Assembly (NCBI GenBank): GCA_934418295.1
Contig: CAKRWZ010000046.1
Location: forward strand, 1 to 13,648
DNA: 13,648 bases
Reading direction: 5' to 3'
From: an uncultured Mediterraneibacter sp.
Lineage (GTDB): Bacteria > Bacillota > Clostridia > Lachnospirales > Lachnospiraceae
In this document: piece after piece, positions 1-7,094 of the stretch
Layout of the letters: every line of letters starts with the position of its first letter
Position numbering within the stretch: position 1 is the stretch's first letter
Notes under the pieces: generated by a model
What the model was told of the DNA's origin: nothing
Seen by the model: only the letters and a program-made list of their open reading frames with translations
The model's database searches: none
Position numbers and translations under genes: made by a program

Positions 1-626
1 TCGCATCTGTAAAAGACGTGTGTCTGGACGTTGCCGACAAAGAACTTCTGGCGTTTTACGGACCCCACGGATGCGGAAAATCCACGATCCTCCGTATGAT
101 CGGCGGGCTGGAAGATATTACCTCAGGTGAAATTTATCTGGGCCGGGATCTGCTCAACGACATTCCTCCCCGGGACCGCCGGCTGGCCATGGCATTCCGT
201 AATTACCGCCTTTACGGGCATTTAAACGTTTTTGACAACATTGCCCTGGGGCTTTATATCCGCAGTATCCCCCGCCATCTCATCGAAAACCGTGTCCGGG
301 AAACTGCAGATTTTCTGGGGATCTCTCAAATTTTACATCGAAAGATCCGTCAGATTTCCGAATGTGAAAAGCAAAGCACCGCCCTGGCACGCGCCTTGGC
401 CTGCAAACCAAAGGTTTTGCTGATCGATGAAGAATTTTCCCATCAAAAAGAAATCCTCCATGCCAAAATGCTGGAGGATATGGTGCGGATCAACCGCGAA
501 CTTGGGCTTACCACCCTGTATGTAACGAACAATCAAGCGGACGCACTGCGCTATGCTGACCGCGTTGTCTTTATGAAAGACGGGGAGATCACGGAAATCC
601 GCCGCTCCAAGACCGATTTCATCTGA
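1..626 (+). CDS. Degenerate MalK/UgpC-like ABC transporter ATP-binding protein, 5' end outside window
   Basis: Visible 3' part (about 207 residues) of an ATPase subunit resembling the sugar-importer ATPases MalK/UgpC/MsmK. The frame is open to the window edge and the family-typical strand VKDVCLDV precedes the GTG at 18, so the true start lies upstream, by roughly 20 codons. Seen: Walker A GPHGCGKST (60-86) and Walker B LLIDE with its catalytic Glu are intact. The Q-loop Gln is Arg (FRNYRLYG, codon 198-200), the signature expected as LSGGQ reads ISECE (354-368), the D-loop expected as SNLDAKLR reads SHQKEILH, and the H-loop His is Asn (VTNNQ, 528-530). The protein stops right after MKDGEI, so the usual ~130-residue TOBE regulatory domain is missing. 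In known family members these residues form the dimeric ATP site; I infer it cannot drive normal transport and may be a repurposed or decaying paralogue. It converges on rsmI with 30 bp between them. Confidence 0.85.
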   Translation, partial: ASVKDVCLDVADKELLAFYGPHGCGKSTILRMIGGLEDITSGEIYLGRDLLNDIPPRDRRLAMAFRNYRLYGHLNVFDNIALGLYIRSIPRHLIENRVRETADFLGISQILHRKIRQISECEKQSTALARALACKPKVLLIDEEFSHQKEILHAKMLEDMVRINRELGLTTLYVTNNQADALRYADRVVFMKDGEITEIRRSKTDFI

Positions 627-656
627 TTTTGTCGCTCATAATTTTTCGCTCGTTTA

Positions 657-1502
657 CTATGCTTCTGCTTCCAAGGCCTGATAAACGTCCCGTTTCGAGA
701 TTCCCCGGTCCTTGGCTACACTTTTCATGGCTTCCTTTTTATTCAACCCCTGGGACAAATAGAGCTCCATGTGCTTTTCCAGAGAGACTTCTGTCCATTT
801 TTCCTGTGCTTCCTGCTCCATTTCTTTTCGGCTTCTGCCTTCCAGCACCAGAACACATTCCCCCTTCGGTTCTTCTTTCTCATAATACTGCAGTGCCTCT
901 GCCAAGGTAGTCAAAAAAACCGTTTCATGCTTTTTCGTCAGTTCCCGGCAAACCGTCACTCTGCGGTCGCCCAAATGTTCCAGCAAAAGCTTCAGTGTTT
1001 TCTTCAAACGGTGCGGCGCCTCATAGAGCACGATCGTCCGTGTCTCCTTCTCTAATTCCTTCAAAACCGCTTCCCGTTCCTTTTTATCAGAAGGCAGAAA
1101 GGCTTCAAAAGCAAAGCGTCGGGTGGGAAGTCCCGACATCGTCAATGCCGTCACGCACGCCGTCGCCCCGGGAACGGAGGTTACACGGATCCCTGCCTCA
1201 TGGCACATTTTCACCAATTCTTCCCCCGGATCCGAAATGCCCGGCGTCCCTGCATCCGTTATCACCGCAATGTCATCTCCTGCCAAAAGCTTCTCTACCA
1301 AAACACGCCCTTTGTCGTATTTGTTATATTCATGATAGCTGGTCATCGGCGTCTGAATATCAAAATGGTTTTTCAGTTTCAGGCTGTTCCGCGTATCCTC
1401 TGCTGCGATCAGATCCACTTCTTTCAGGATCCGCACTGCACGAAAAGTCATATCTTCCAGATTGCCGATGGGTGTGGCACATAAGTATAAAATTCCTGCC
1501 AT
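657..1502 (-). CDS. rsmI: 16S rRNA (cytidine(1402)-2'-O)-methyltransferase RsmI
   Basis: Transfers a methyl group from S-adenosylmethionine to the 2'-OH of C1402 in the 16S rRNA decoding centre (known for the family; B. subtilis YabC). The 281-residue length is typical. Visible tetrapyrrole-methylase-fold motifs: ATPIGNLEDMT (9-19), AEDTR (34-38), TDAGTPGISDPG (82-93) and VPGATA (110-115). The C-terminal tail with LNKKEAMKSVAKDRGISKRDVY is the usual small helical domain. The start is ATG at 1502, preceded by AGGAG about 7 nt away. It is the last gene of the holB-ricT-trmN6-rsmI group, 59 bp after trmN6; that spacer is A-rich on the coding strand and carries two imperfect copies of AAAAAGAATYG. 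No clear hairpin terminator lies in the 30 bp between it and the convergent ABC gene. Confidence 0.97.
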   Translation of the reverse strand: MAGILYLCATPIGNLEDMTFRAVRILKEVDLIAAEDTRNSLKLKNHFDIQTPMTSYHEYNKYDKGRVLVEKLLAGDDIAVITDAGTPGISDPGEELVKMCHEAGIRVTSVPGATACVTALTMSGLPTRRFAFEAFLPSDKKEREAVLKELEKETRTIVLYEAPHRLKKTLKLLLEHLGDRRVTVCRELTKKHETVFLTTLAEALQYYEKEEPKGECVLVLEGRSRKEMEQEAQEKWTEVSLEKHMELYLSQGLNKKEAMKSVAKDRGISKRDVYQALEAEA

Positions 1503-1561
1503 CGTTTTCTCCTGCTCTTCTCAATTCTTTTTACAATTTTTTACGATTCTTTTTGATATTT

Positions 1562-2317
1562 TCAATCTTGTCCGTTTTTTGTTTCGTCATAAAAATCCCT
1601 GATTTCCTGACTATATTTTCCGTCCGGACCGTAAATGATCAACGGCGGCTCCACCGTGATCCTGGATTTTGCCCCTTGGATCCCTTCGATCAGCACCATC
1701 GTCGGCGCTTTCTCCACCGTCGGATATACCAGCCGTATTCGTTTTGGCTCCAGATCCAGACTACTCATCTTGGTCAGGATCTCCGTCAGCCGGAAAGGCC
1801 TGTGTACCATATAAAAACGCCCGCCGGATTTGAGCGTCAGCTTCGCCTCCCGCAAAATATCATCCAGTGTGCACAACACCTCGTGGCGTGCAATGGTCAT
1901 GGCATCCTTTTCATTGGCCAGTCCGTGCCCGCTGATCATATACGGCGGATTGGTACAAACCACATCAAAGGCTGCTTTCCCGAAAATTTCCGAAGCTTTA
2001 CAAATGTCTCCTTCCACGATCCGGATCCTCTCCTCCTCGTGGTTATGCTGCACACTTCTTCTTGCCATATCTGCGCTTTCCTGCTGGATCTCCAGCCCCG
2101 TAAACTGCCGCCCTTTCGTTTTTGCCGCTAAAAGAAGCGGGAGAATCCCCGTTCCGGTTCCCATGTCCAAAACGCATTCTCCCACTTTTACCCGGATAAA
2201 AGCGCTGAGCAGCACAGCATCCATTCCGAAACAAAACCGTCCCGGGTGCTGTATGATCTCATATCCCTTCAACTGAAGATCGTCCAGCCGTTCTCCCGGC
2301 CTCAGCTCTTTTGCCAT
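1562..2317 (-). CDS. trmN6: tRNA1(Val) (adenine(37)-N6)-methyltransferase family protein (YabB/TrmN6)
   Basis: SAM-dependent N6-adenine methyltransferase of the YabB/TrmN6 family, predicted to modify A37 of a tRNA. Of its 251 residues, the SAM-binding motif I is DMGTGTG (51-57), the acidic end of the next strand is GLEIQQ (74-79), and the catalytic NPPY sits at 123-126 in the context CTNPPYM. The N-terminal stretch GYEIIQHPGRFCFGMDAVLLSAF (18-40) is the conserved substrate-side segment. The ATG at 2317 has AGGAG about 10 nt upstream. It lies 24 bp after ricT in the same direction, so the two are probably co-transcribed. In Bacillus yabA lies between these two genes and yazA follows yabB; neither is present here. 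The exact tRNA target is inferred from the family. Confidence 0.93.
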   Translation of the reverse strand: MAKELRPGERLDDLQLKGYEIIQHPGRFCFGMDAVLLSAFIRVKVGECVLDMGTGTGILPLLLAAKTKGRQFTGLEIQQESADMARRSVQHNHEEERIRIVEGDICKASEIFGKAAFDVVCTNPPYMISGHGLANEKDAMTIARHEVLCTLDDILREAKLTLKSGGRFYMVHRPFRLTEILTKMSSLDLEPKRIRLVYPTVEKAPTMVLIEGIQGAKSRITVEPPLIIYGPDGKYSQEIRDFYDETKNGQD

Positions 2318-2341
2318 CCGTCCAAATCTCCTTTTTCTCTG

Positions 2342-3220
2342 TCACTCTTTTTCCAGATCTGCCAGTTTTTTCAGCTCTTCTTTGGAAACTCTGGCTTTCT
2401 TCTTTCTCGGTCTGAATTTCAATTCTTCCGCCTGATATTCCCGGATTTCTTTTTCATCATTATCCAGATCTACCACAACCTTGACCAGCTTTCGAAGCAC
2501 GCTTAGTGACTGTACCGTTCCCTGAAGCCCTTCCGGTGTCATGACCTTGTCGCCCACCGACGGAAGCTGACTGTTCAACATTTCATAGGTCTCCTCTTCA
2601 TTGGTAAGACAGCACATCAGTCTGCCGCACACACCGGAAATCTTAGACGGATTTAAAGAAAGATTCTGCTCTTTTGCCATACGGATAGACACCGCTGAAA
2701 ATTCGGAAAGATAGGTGCTGCAGCACAACGGTCTCCCGCAGATGCCGATCCCGCCCCGTATCTTCGTCTCGTCCCGGACTCCAATCTGCCGCAGCTCGAT
2801 CCTCGTCCGAAATACCGCCGCAAGATCCTTTACCAGCTCGCGGAAATCGATTCGTCCGTCTGCCGTAAAATAAAACAATAGCTTATTATTGTCAAACGTA
2901 TACTCTGCATCAATCAGTTTCATTTCCAATCCATGCTTCTGGATCTTCTCCTGACAGATCTTCAGCGCACTTTTTTCTTTTTCCCGGTTCTTCTCTTCGA
3001 CTCTGTGATCCTTTTCTGTCGCAATACGGATGACCGGCTTCAGCGGCTGAACCACTTCTTCATCCGGAATCTCCTTCGGATCGATCACTACTTTGCCGAA
3101 CTCTACGCCCCTCACTGTTTCCACGATGACGGCATCTCCTGCCTTAATCTCCAGCTCTCCCGGAGCAAAATAATATATTTTCCCCGCGCGTCGAAAACGC
3201 ACTCCGATTACCTTGATCAT
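2342..3220 (-). CDS. ricT: RicT/YaaT PSP1-domain protein, Fe-S regulatory factor
   Basis: 292-residue homologue of B. subtilis RicT (YaaT), which with RicA and RicF forms the Y-complex that binds Fe-S clusters and steers RNase Y processing of mRNA and entry into sporulation or competence. The PSP1 core carries two cysteine groups: CGRPLCC (Cys161, 166, 167) and CGRLMCC (Cys198, 203, 204), consistent with metal-cluster ligands. A lysine/arginine-rich tail (about 270-285) follows. The ATG at 3220 lies 3 bp after the holB stop, and its ribosome site AAAGGAG sits inside the last holB codons, implying translational coupling. The holB-ricT adjacency matches Bacillus. RicA and RicF genes are not in the window. 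The regulatory role is taken from Bacillus and not shown by the sequence. Confidence 0.95.
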   Translation of the reverse strand: MIKVIGVRFRRAGKIYYFAPGELEIKAGDAVIVETVRGVEFGKVVIDPKEIPDEEVVQPLKPVIRIATEKDHRVEEKNREKEKSALKICQEKIQKHGLEMKLIDAEYTFDNNKLLFYFTADGRIDFRELVKDLAAVFRTRIELRQIGVRDETKIRGGIGICGRPLCCSTYLSEFSAVSIRMAKEQNLSLNPSKISGVCGRLMCCLTNEEETYEMLNSQLPSVGDKVMTPEGLQGTVQSLSVLRKLVKVVVDLDNDEKEIREYQAEELKFRPRKKKARVSKEELKKLADLEKE

Positions 3221-3223
3221 TGA

Positions 3224-4231
3224 CTAATTCTCCTTTATCGTCAGCAGCAACAGTTCCATCGTCAGTTCAAAATTGACATTCGCCTTCAGCCGCACTTTTG
3301 CCTTTTCCAGACTTTGCACGATGATCTCAATTCCCTCGTAGGAACTTTTTTCTGCCTTTTTCTTGATATATTTCAGTTGATCTGCGAATACCAGCTGTCC
3401 TGGATTTTTTGTTGCCTTGTACAGTAAAACATCCCGATACCATACTGCTAAAACATCCAGGAAATACCCGACATCTACCTTGTACGCCACAATCTCCCGC
3501 ACCGTCTCGACCAACTCATAGGTTTCCATCTCATCGATCCGCTGCAAAAGCCATACAGCATGATCACGGATCTCATTAAAATGCTCCGACTCTGCCAGTG
3601 TAATCGCCTTTCCCAGGTTTCCCTGCGCAAAAGCCGTACACAGATCTGCTTTATAATCTGGGAGCTCCAGCTGCTCCATCAGATATTGACGGATCAACGT
3701 ATCTTTTATATGTTTCAGTTTTAAAATGATACATCTGGAACGGATCGTCGGCAGAAGCACCTGGTCATTTTCTGCCAAAAGCAGGATCACACCGTATTCC
3801 GGCGGTTCTTCCAATGTTTTCAGCAATGCATTCCACGCCTGTGGGGTCATCAGATCCGCATCCGGCACAATATATACTTTATATTTACTGCTGTAGGGTT
3901 TGATCGCGATGTCCTTGTTGATCTGCTCACGTATCTCCTCCACGCTGATGCTTCCGGCTTTTTCATGGCGCACCCAGATAATATCCGGCTGATTTCCATG
4001 CATCGCCTGCCCGCAGGAATGGCACTTACCGCACACTTCACCGTCCGGACGCAGATTCTCACACTGCAGACTCATGGCAAACAGCTTGGCCAGCATCTTC
4101 TTTCCGGCGCCTTTCTCCCCGCTCAGTATATAGGCGTGGGATACCGTCTGCGTCTGTACCGCATTCTTAATATATCGAATAATATCTTTATGTCCTATCA
4201 CGTCATGAAACTTCTGATTCATCGTTTCCAT
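3224..4231 (-). CDS. holB: DNA polymerase III subunit delta' (clamp loader)
   Basis: The delta' subunit of the replicative clamp loader, which works with tau/gamma and delta to load the beta clamp on DNA. In its 335 residues, the N-terminal AAA+ domain opens with FHDVIGHKDIIRYI. The P-loop is GEKGAGKK (38-45) with Lys where Ser/Thr is usual, so nucleotide hydrolysis may be impaired, as in E. coli delta'. A zinc module has Cys57, 67, 70 and 73. The Walker-B-like strand is VYIVPDADLM (119-128), and the arginine-finger SRC motif is at 165-167. Two starts are possible, Met1 (4231) and Met4 (4222); AAGGGAAG sits just before the first. It is the first gene after the terminator at 4296-4326, so it probably starts a new transcript. 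Bacillus has tmk-darA-yaaR upstream of holB; here darA and yaaR are absent. Confidence 0.95.
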   Translation of the reverse strand: METMNQKFHDVIGHKDIIRYIKNAVQTQTVSHAYILSGEKGAGKKMLAKLFAMSLQCENLRPDGEVCGKCHSCGQAMHGNQPDIIWVRHEKAGSISVEEIREQINKDIAIKPYSSKYKVYIVPDADLMTPQAWNALLKTLEEPPEYGVILLLAENDQVLLPTIRSRCIILKLKHIKDTLIRQYLMEQLELPDYKADLCTAFAQGNLGKAITLAESEHFNEIRDHAVWLLQRIDEMETYELVETVREIVAYKVDVGYFLDVLAVWYRDVLLYKATKNPGQLVFADQLKYIKKKAEKSSYEGIEIIVQSLEKAKVRLKANVNFELTMELLLLTIKEN

Positions 4232-4270
4232 AACTTCCCTTCACACTTTCTGAAATATGCCGTTTTTCTT

Positions 4271-4286
4271 TGTTATCATCATAACA
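4271..4286. promoter_or_regulatory. Palindrome in the presumed holB promoter region
   Basis: Perfect inverted repeat TGTTAT-CATC-ATAACA, 40 bp upstream of the holB start and just past the terminator of the preceding gene. On the - strand it contains TATGAT (4283 to 4278), which could serve as a -10 box, though no convincing -35 box lies 16-18 bp upstream. It could be an operator covering the holB promoter or a chance palindrome in AT-rich DNA. Confidence 0.3.
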
Positions 4287-4295
4287 TATTTTCAG

Positions 4296-4326
4296 AAAAA
4301 GAGATAGAACGAAAATTTCTATCTCT
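4296..4326 (-). terminator. Rho-independent terminator overlapping the kinase stop codon
   Basis: On the - strand a perfect 10-bp stem (AGAGATAGAA with TTCTATCTCT, loop of 7) is followed by TTTTTC. The TAG stop codon of the upstream guanylate-kinase-like gene (4319-4321) lies inside the first stem arm, so a ribosome finishing that gene would cover the hairpin. It separates the lipoprotein-decarboxylase-kinase transcript from holB. Confidence 0.85.
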
Positions 4327-4903
4327 CTGCTTCCACATAATTCAAAATCTCCTGCACACAAACCGCAAGATTCTCGTTGCAAAACCTCTTTCTGATCCCG
4401 GCTCTTTCGATGTTTTCTTCGGAAAAATCTGTACTGTCCGCCAGAAATCTCCGGCACATTTCTGCATATTGGGGATGCTCCTGCTTTCGTTCCCGGTTCA
4501 GTGCCCTCTGCAGACGTTCTCCGTCTTCTATCTCCACATAGATGGGAACCAACGTCTCCTTTCCGAAATACTGCCGCATTTTTTCATAAGAACAAAGGGT
4601 TCCGATCGCCAGATAATCCGCTTTTTTCAGGTCGATCTGTCCGTCGTCTGCCGTAAAATATTTCCAGACACCGCATTTGGTATCGTATGCCCGCAGTTCG
4701 ATCACTTTTCCCTCTTCCGTAAGTTTCTGTAAACGGGTCTCTTCCACAAAATAATAGTCTTTTCCGTTTTCTTCTCCAATCCGCCTGGGTCTGGTCGTAT
4801 AAAGCGTGATCGTCCGAAGCTTGGGCAGGCTCTCCTGCAGTTCCCGGTAAATACTGTCCTTCCCCGCCGAACTTTTTCCCATAATATAAAAAATCTTACC
4901 CAT
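4319..4903 (-). CDS. Guanylate-kinase-like nucleoside monophosphate kinase
   Basis: P-loop kinase of 194 residues with the guanylate kinase fold. The P-loop is GKSSAGKDS (9-17), and the GMP-side motif TTRPRRIGEENGKDYYF (36-52) matches the SATTRxPRxGExxGxDYxF pattern of guanylate kinases. Further on it departs from ordinary Gmk: the usual DVQGA segment is replaced by AIGTLCSYEKMR (99-110) and the NYYGT region by CGVWKYF. It may therefore be a divergent paralogue with another nucleotide substrate. ATG at 4903 is chosen because GGAGG (4913-4917) lies 9 nt away; an in-frame start 63 nt further upstream has no family sequence. The start overlaps the end of the decarboxylase gene by 8 nt, which suggests translational coupling. 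It sits where Bacillus carries thymidylate kinase (tmk). Confidence 0.85.
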   Translation of the reverse strand: MGKIFYIMGKSSAGKDSIYRELQESLPKLRTITLYTTRPRRIGEENGKDYYFVEETRLQKLTEEGKVIELRAYDTKCGVWKYFTADDGQIDLKKADYLAIGTLCSYEKMRQYFGKETLVPIYVEIEDGERLQRALNRERKQEHPQYAEMCRRFLADSTDFSEENIERAGIRKRFCNENLAVCVQEILNYVEAER

Positions 4904-6361
4904 TGCTCCAAACCTCCAAAAATCCCGGCTTTGCCGTTCCATGCACCGCATTTCCGCTTTTTTCACTTTCCTGCAGCCTCTCTATGATTTCCTTTGTCAC
5001 CCGTTCTCCCGGCACCAAAAGCGGGATCCCCGGCGGATAGAGATAAGCATATTCCGCCGAAACTGCCCCGGTACATTCTTTCCAGGCAAGGCATTTTATC
5101 TTTTTCCTCTGCTCCCAGCGGATCCGCTGCATCTGCCCGCTGGTAAAGATCAATTCCGGCGCATCCGCATCTTGCTTTTCTGCCCTTATTTTTTCTATAT
5201 TTTTTATTGCCTCCGTTTTTTTTGTTTCATCTGCGTCTGCACTGCCTGCGCATTTTTTTGCTTCACCATCGATTTCTGCGTCGATCTGCAGCAACGCTCT
5301 CCTCAGTCTTTTCAGCCCCTCTTCGGTGTCTGCCACGGAAGTCATCGCCAAAAAAGATTGATCTGATACCATTTCCATTTGCAAACGATAATCGTTTAAA
5401 AGAATCTTATATATTTCTTTTGCGCCTTTTTTGCAGCCTTTCGTGCTGATTAAAATTTTAGAGCGGTCATAATGAAGCGTTTCCAGTAAATGCAGCCATT
5501 TCATTTCTTTTAAAGCACTTCTCAGGCTATCTAATTGATTTATATAGCCACAAAATAATTTCTTTCCGTTCTTTTGCACCAGATCCAGACACTCATCGAT
5601 CCCTGCCATCAACAAATAAGACGGGCTGCTGCTCTGCAGCATATCCAGGTAATGCCTGACCCGCTGCTTTTCCGCAAATTTTCCGTTTAAGTGCAGCAGC
5701 GCAGTCTGGGTCAATGCCGGCATCGTTTTATGCAGGCTGTGGATCACCAGATCTGCCCCCTGCTCATTGGCATTTTTCGGAAAATACGGATGAAAGCCAA
5801 AATGCGCTCCGTGTGCTTCATCCACGATCAACGGGATTCCCTGTTCGTGCGCAATATCCGCGATCGCTTTCACATCCGAAACCACTCCGGCGATACGATC
5901 ACGATCGCCTGGATCTCCGGATTTTCCTGCAGCTTTTTCCGAACCGTCCCCGGATCGATCTCTCCTGCGATCCCCTCCGGCCCAAGATCCGGATAGAGAT
6001 ATACCGGATAAAGCTCCTGCATTTCTATGGCATGATAAACACAACGGTGGCAATTCCTTGCCACCAACACTTTTCCTCCCTGCGAAACACTTCCCATCAC
6101 AGCGCTTAACAGTCCCACCGTGCTTCCGTTTACCAGGAAACAGGTTTCGTCGGCGTGATAAACCACTGCTGCCCGTTCCTGCGCTTCCTTTAAGATTCCC
6201 TCCGCGTGGTGCAGATCGTCAAAACCCTCTATTTCTGTGATATCCAAACCATAGGGCAGATCATTTTCCATCAACCCGGTATTTCGCTTATGCCCCGGCA
6301 TGTGAAACCCATAATAATCGGAATCCCTGTACTGCCGCAGCTTTTCATACAGTTCTCCCAC
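4896..6361 (-). pseudogene. Orn/Lys/Arg decarboxylase-like PLP enzyme (YaaO type), frameshifted
   Basis: Fold-type I PLP enzyme of the ornithine/lysine/arginine decarboxylase family, expected to make a polyamine precursor or similar amine. Part 1 (6361 to about 5890) starts with GTG, preceded by AGGTGG, and carries YYGFHMPGHKRNTG, CFLVNGSTVG and NCHRCVYHAIE, then runs off frame and stops at TGA 5870-5872. Part 2 continues in another frame as GVVSDVKAIADIAHEQG, LIVDEAHGAHFGFHP and HSLHKTMPALTQT, whose HK lysine should bind PLP, and ends at 4896. At the junction (about 5886-5891) the family motif SPTY(D/E)GVV is reduced to SP|GVV, best explained by a 10-nt deletion that removes TY(D/E) and shifts frame. 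Restored length would be about 491 residues, normal for the family. A charged, lysine-rich insertion lies near the C-terminal domain. It begins 1 bp after the lipoprotein stop. A genuine lesion is likely, but an assembly error cannot be excluded. Confidence 0.85.
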
Positions 6362-6362
6362 G

Positions 6363-6950
6363 CTACTTTTCCACCTTTATGCCATAAATCGTCTCTTGCA
6401 CTTTCTCCAACAGCTGTGTGTCTTCTTTAAAAAGAACCGCCGTCACCGTATAGCCCGCATCTGCCGTGTAGACCCCGTAATGTGTCACATATTTGTCCGG
6501 ATTTGTCTCTGAAGTATAGTGAACCGTTCCTTTATAAATCTGTTCATCTCCTTGATCCGCCCGTTCAAAGCCGATCACTTCAAAAGCCAGATCCGCCATG
6601 CCTCCGTTTACCATCCGTTGGTAAGCGTCTGTACTGTCCGGCACCATTGTCTGTGCGATCCCCTCGCCTTCTACAAAGATCACATTGATCACACCGTCTT
6701 CCGATTCGAAAGTTTTCGTGTTCTCTGTATCTACTGTACATTCCCAGGTTTCATCCGAAAAATGCAGTTCTACTTTTCCGTCTTCAGAAACAAAATCCTT
6801 GCTTTTTTTAGTATTTTCTTGCGTTTCTTCTGTTGCTTTACTGCTTTTTTTATTTTCAGACGTCTTCTTTTCTGTGCCGCAGGCACTCAACATACACACT
6901 CCTGCTATGATTGCAAATCCTGTATAAATCTTTCTTTTCACCGATTTCAT
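6363..6950 (-). CDS. Predicted lipoprotein of unknown function
   Basis: Secreted lipoprotein of 195 residues. The N-terminus is basic (MKSVKRK), followed by a hydrophobic stretch and a lipobox LSAC with the lipidated Cys at 24. Next comes a low-complexity Lys/Glu/Thr/Ser linker (about 28-52), then a globular part of about 140 residues containing VELHFSDETWECTVD and VTHYGVYTADAGYTVTAVLF. The alternating pattern suggests a beta-rich domain, loosely like small PsbP/DcrB-type lipoproteins, but I do not recognise the family firmly. The ATG at 6950 has GGAGG 6 nt upstream. It is the first gene after the promoter at 7019-7047 and is followed after 1 bp by the decarboxylase gene, whose AGGTGG ribosome site lies inside its last codons. 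Confidence 0.8.
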   Translation of the reverse strand: MKSVKRKIYTGFAIIAGVCMLSACGTEKKTSENKKSSKATEETQENTKKSKDFVSEDGKVELHFSDETWECTVDTENTKTFESEDGVINVIFVEGEGIAQTMVPDSTDAYQRMVNGGMADLAFEVIGFERADQGDEQIYKGTVHYTSETNPDKYVTHYGVYTADAGYTVTAVLFKEDTQLLEKVQETIYGIKVEK

Positions 6951-7018
6951 CTGCAGCCTCCTTCTGTTTTTTTCTTTTATCTGTAATTTTTATCCATGTC
7001 ACTTTTTTCTCTGTTCCT

Positions 7019-7047
7019 ATTGTAACGGTTCACGAGAAATTTCGCAA
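7019..7047 (-). promoter_or_regulatory. Sigma-A promoter for the lipoprotein-decarboxylase-kinase transcript
   Basis: On the - strand, -35 TTGCGA (7047 to 7042) and -10 TACAAT (7024 to 7019) are separated by exactly 17 bp, about 70 bp upstream of the lipoprotein ATG. The -35 box is 12 bp from that of the divergent promoter at 7060-7088. The short palindrome GAAATTTC (7036-7043) overlaps it. Confidence 0.6.
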
Positions 7048-7059
7048 CCTATCTGTGTA

Positions 7060-7088
7060 TTGACCTTCTCTGCTGTCTGTGCTATGAT
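7060..7088 (+). promoter_or_regulatory. Sigma-A promoter for the SpaA-type surface protein
   Basis: -35 TTGACC (7060-7065), 17-bp spacer, -10 TATGAT (7083-7088): one mismatch from consensus in each box. Transcription should start near 7095, leaving a leader of about 195 nt before the TTG start at 7291. It is back to back with the - strand promoter at 7019-7047. Confidence 0.75.
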
Positions 7089-7094
7089 GAAGTC

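Noticed and set aside
1519..1560. Imperfect repeats of an AAAAAGAATYG unit in the trmN6-rsmI spacer
   Set aside because: Only two or three degenerate A-rich units of about 11 bp; more simply low-complexity spacer DNA than a functional repeat array.
995..2131. Long + strand open frame antisense to rsmI and trmN6
   Set aside because: It overlaps two clearly recognised genes on the opposite strand, has no family motifs, and is the usual shadow of biased codon use.
5870..6053. Programmed ribosomal frameshifting between the two decarboxylase frames
   Set aside because: No slippery heptamer or downstream structure is visible at the junction, and three conserved residues (TY and D/E) are missing, which a frameshift event during translation could not restore.
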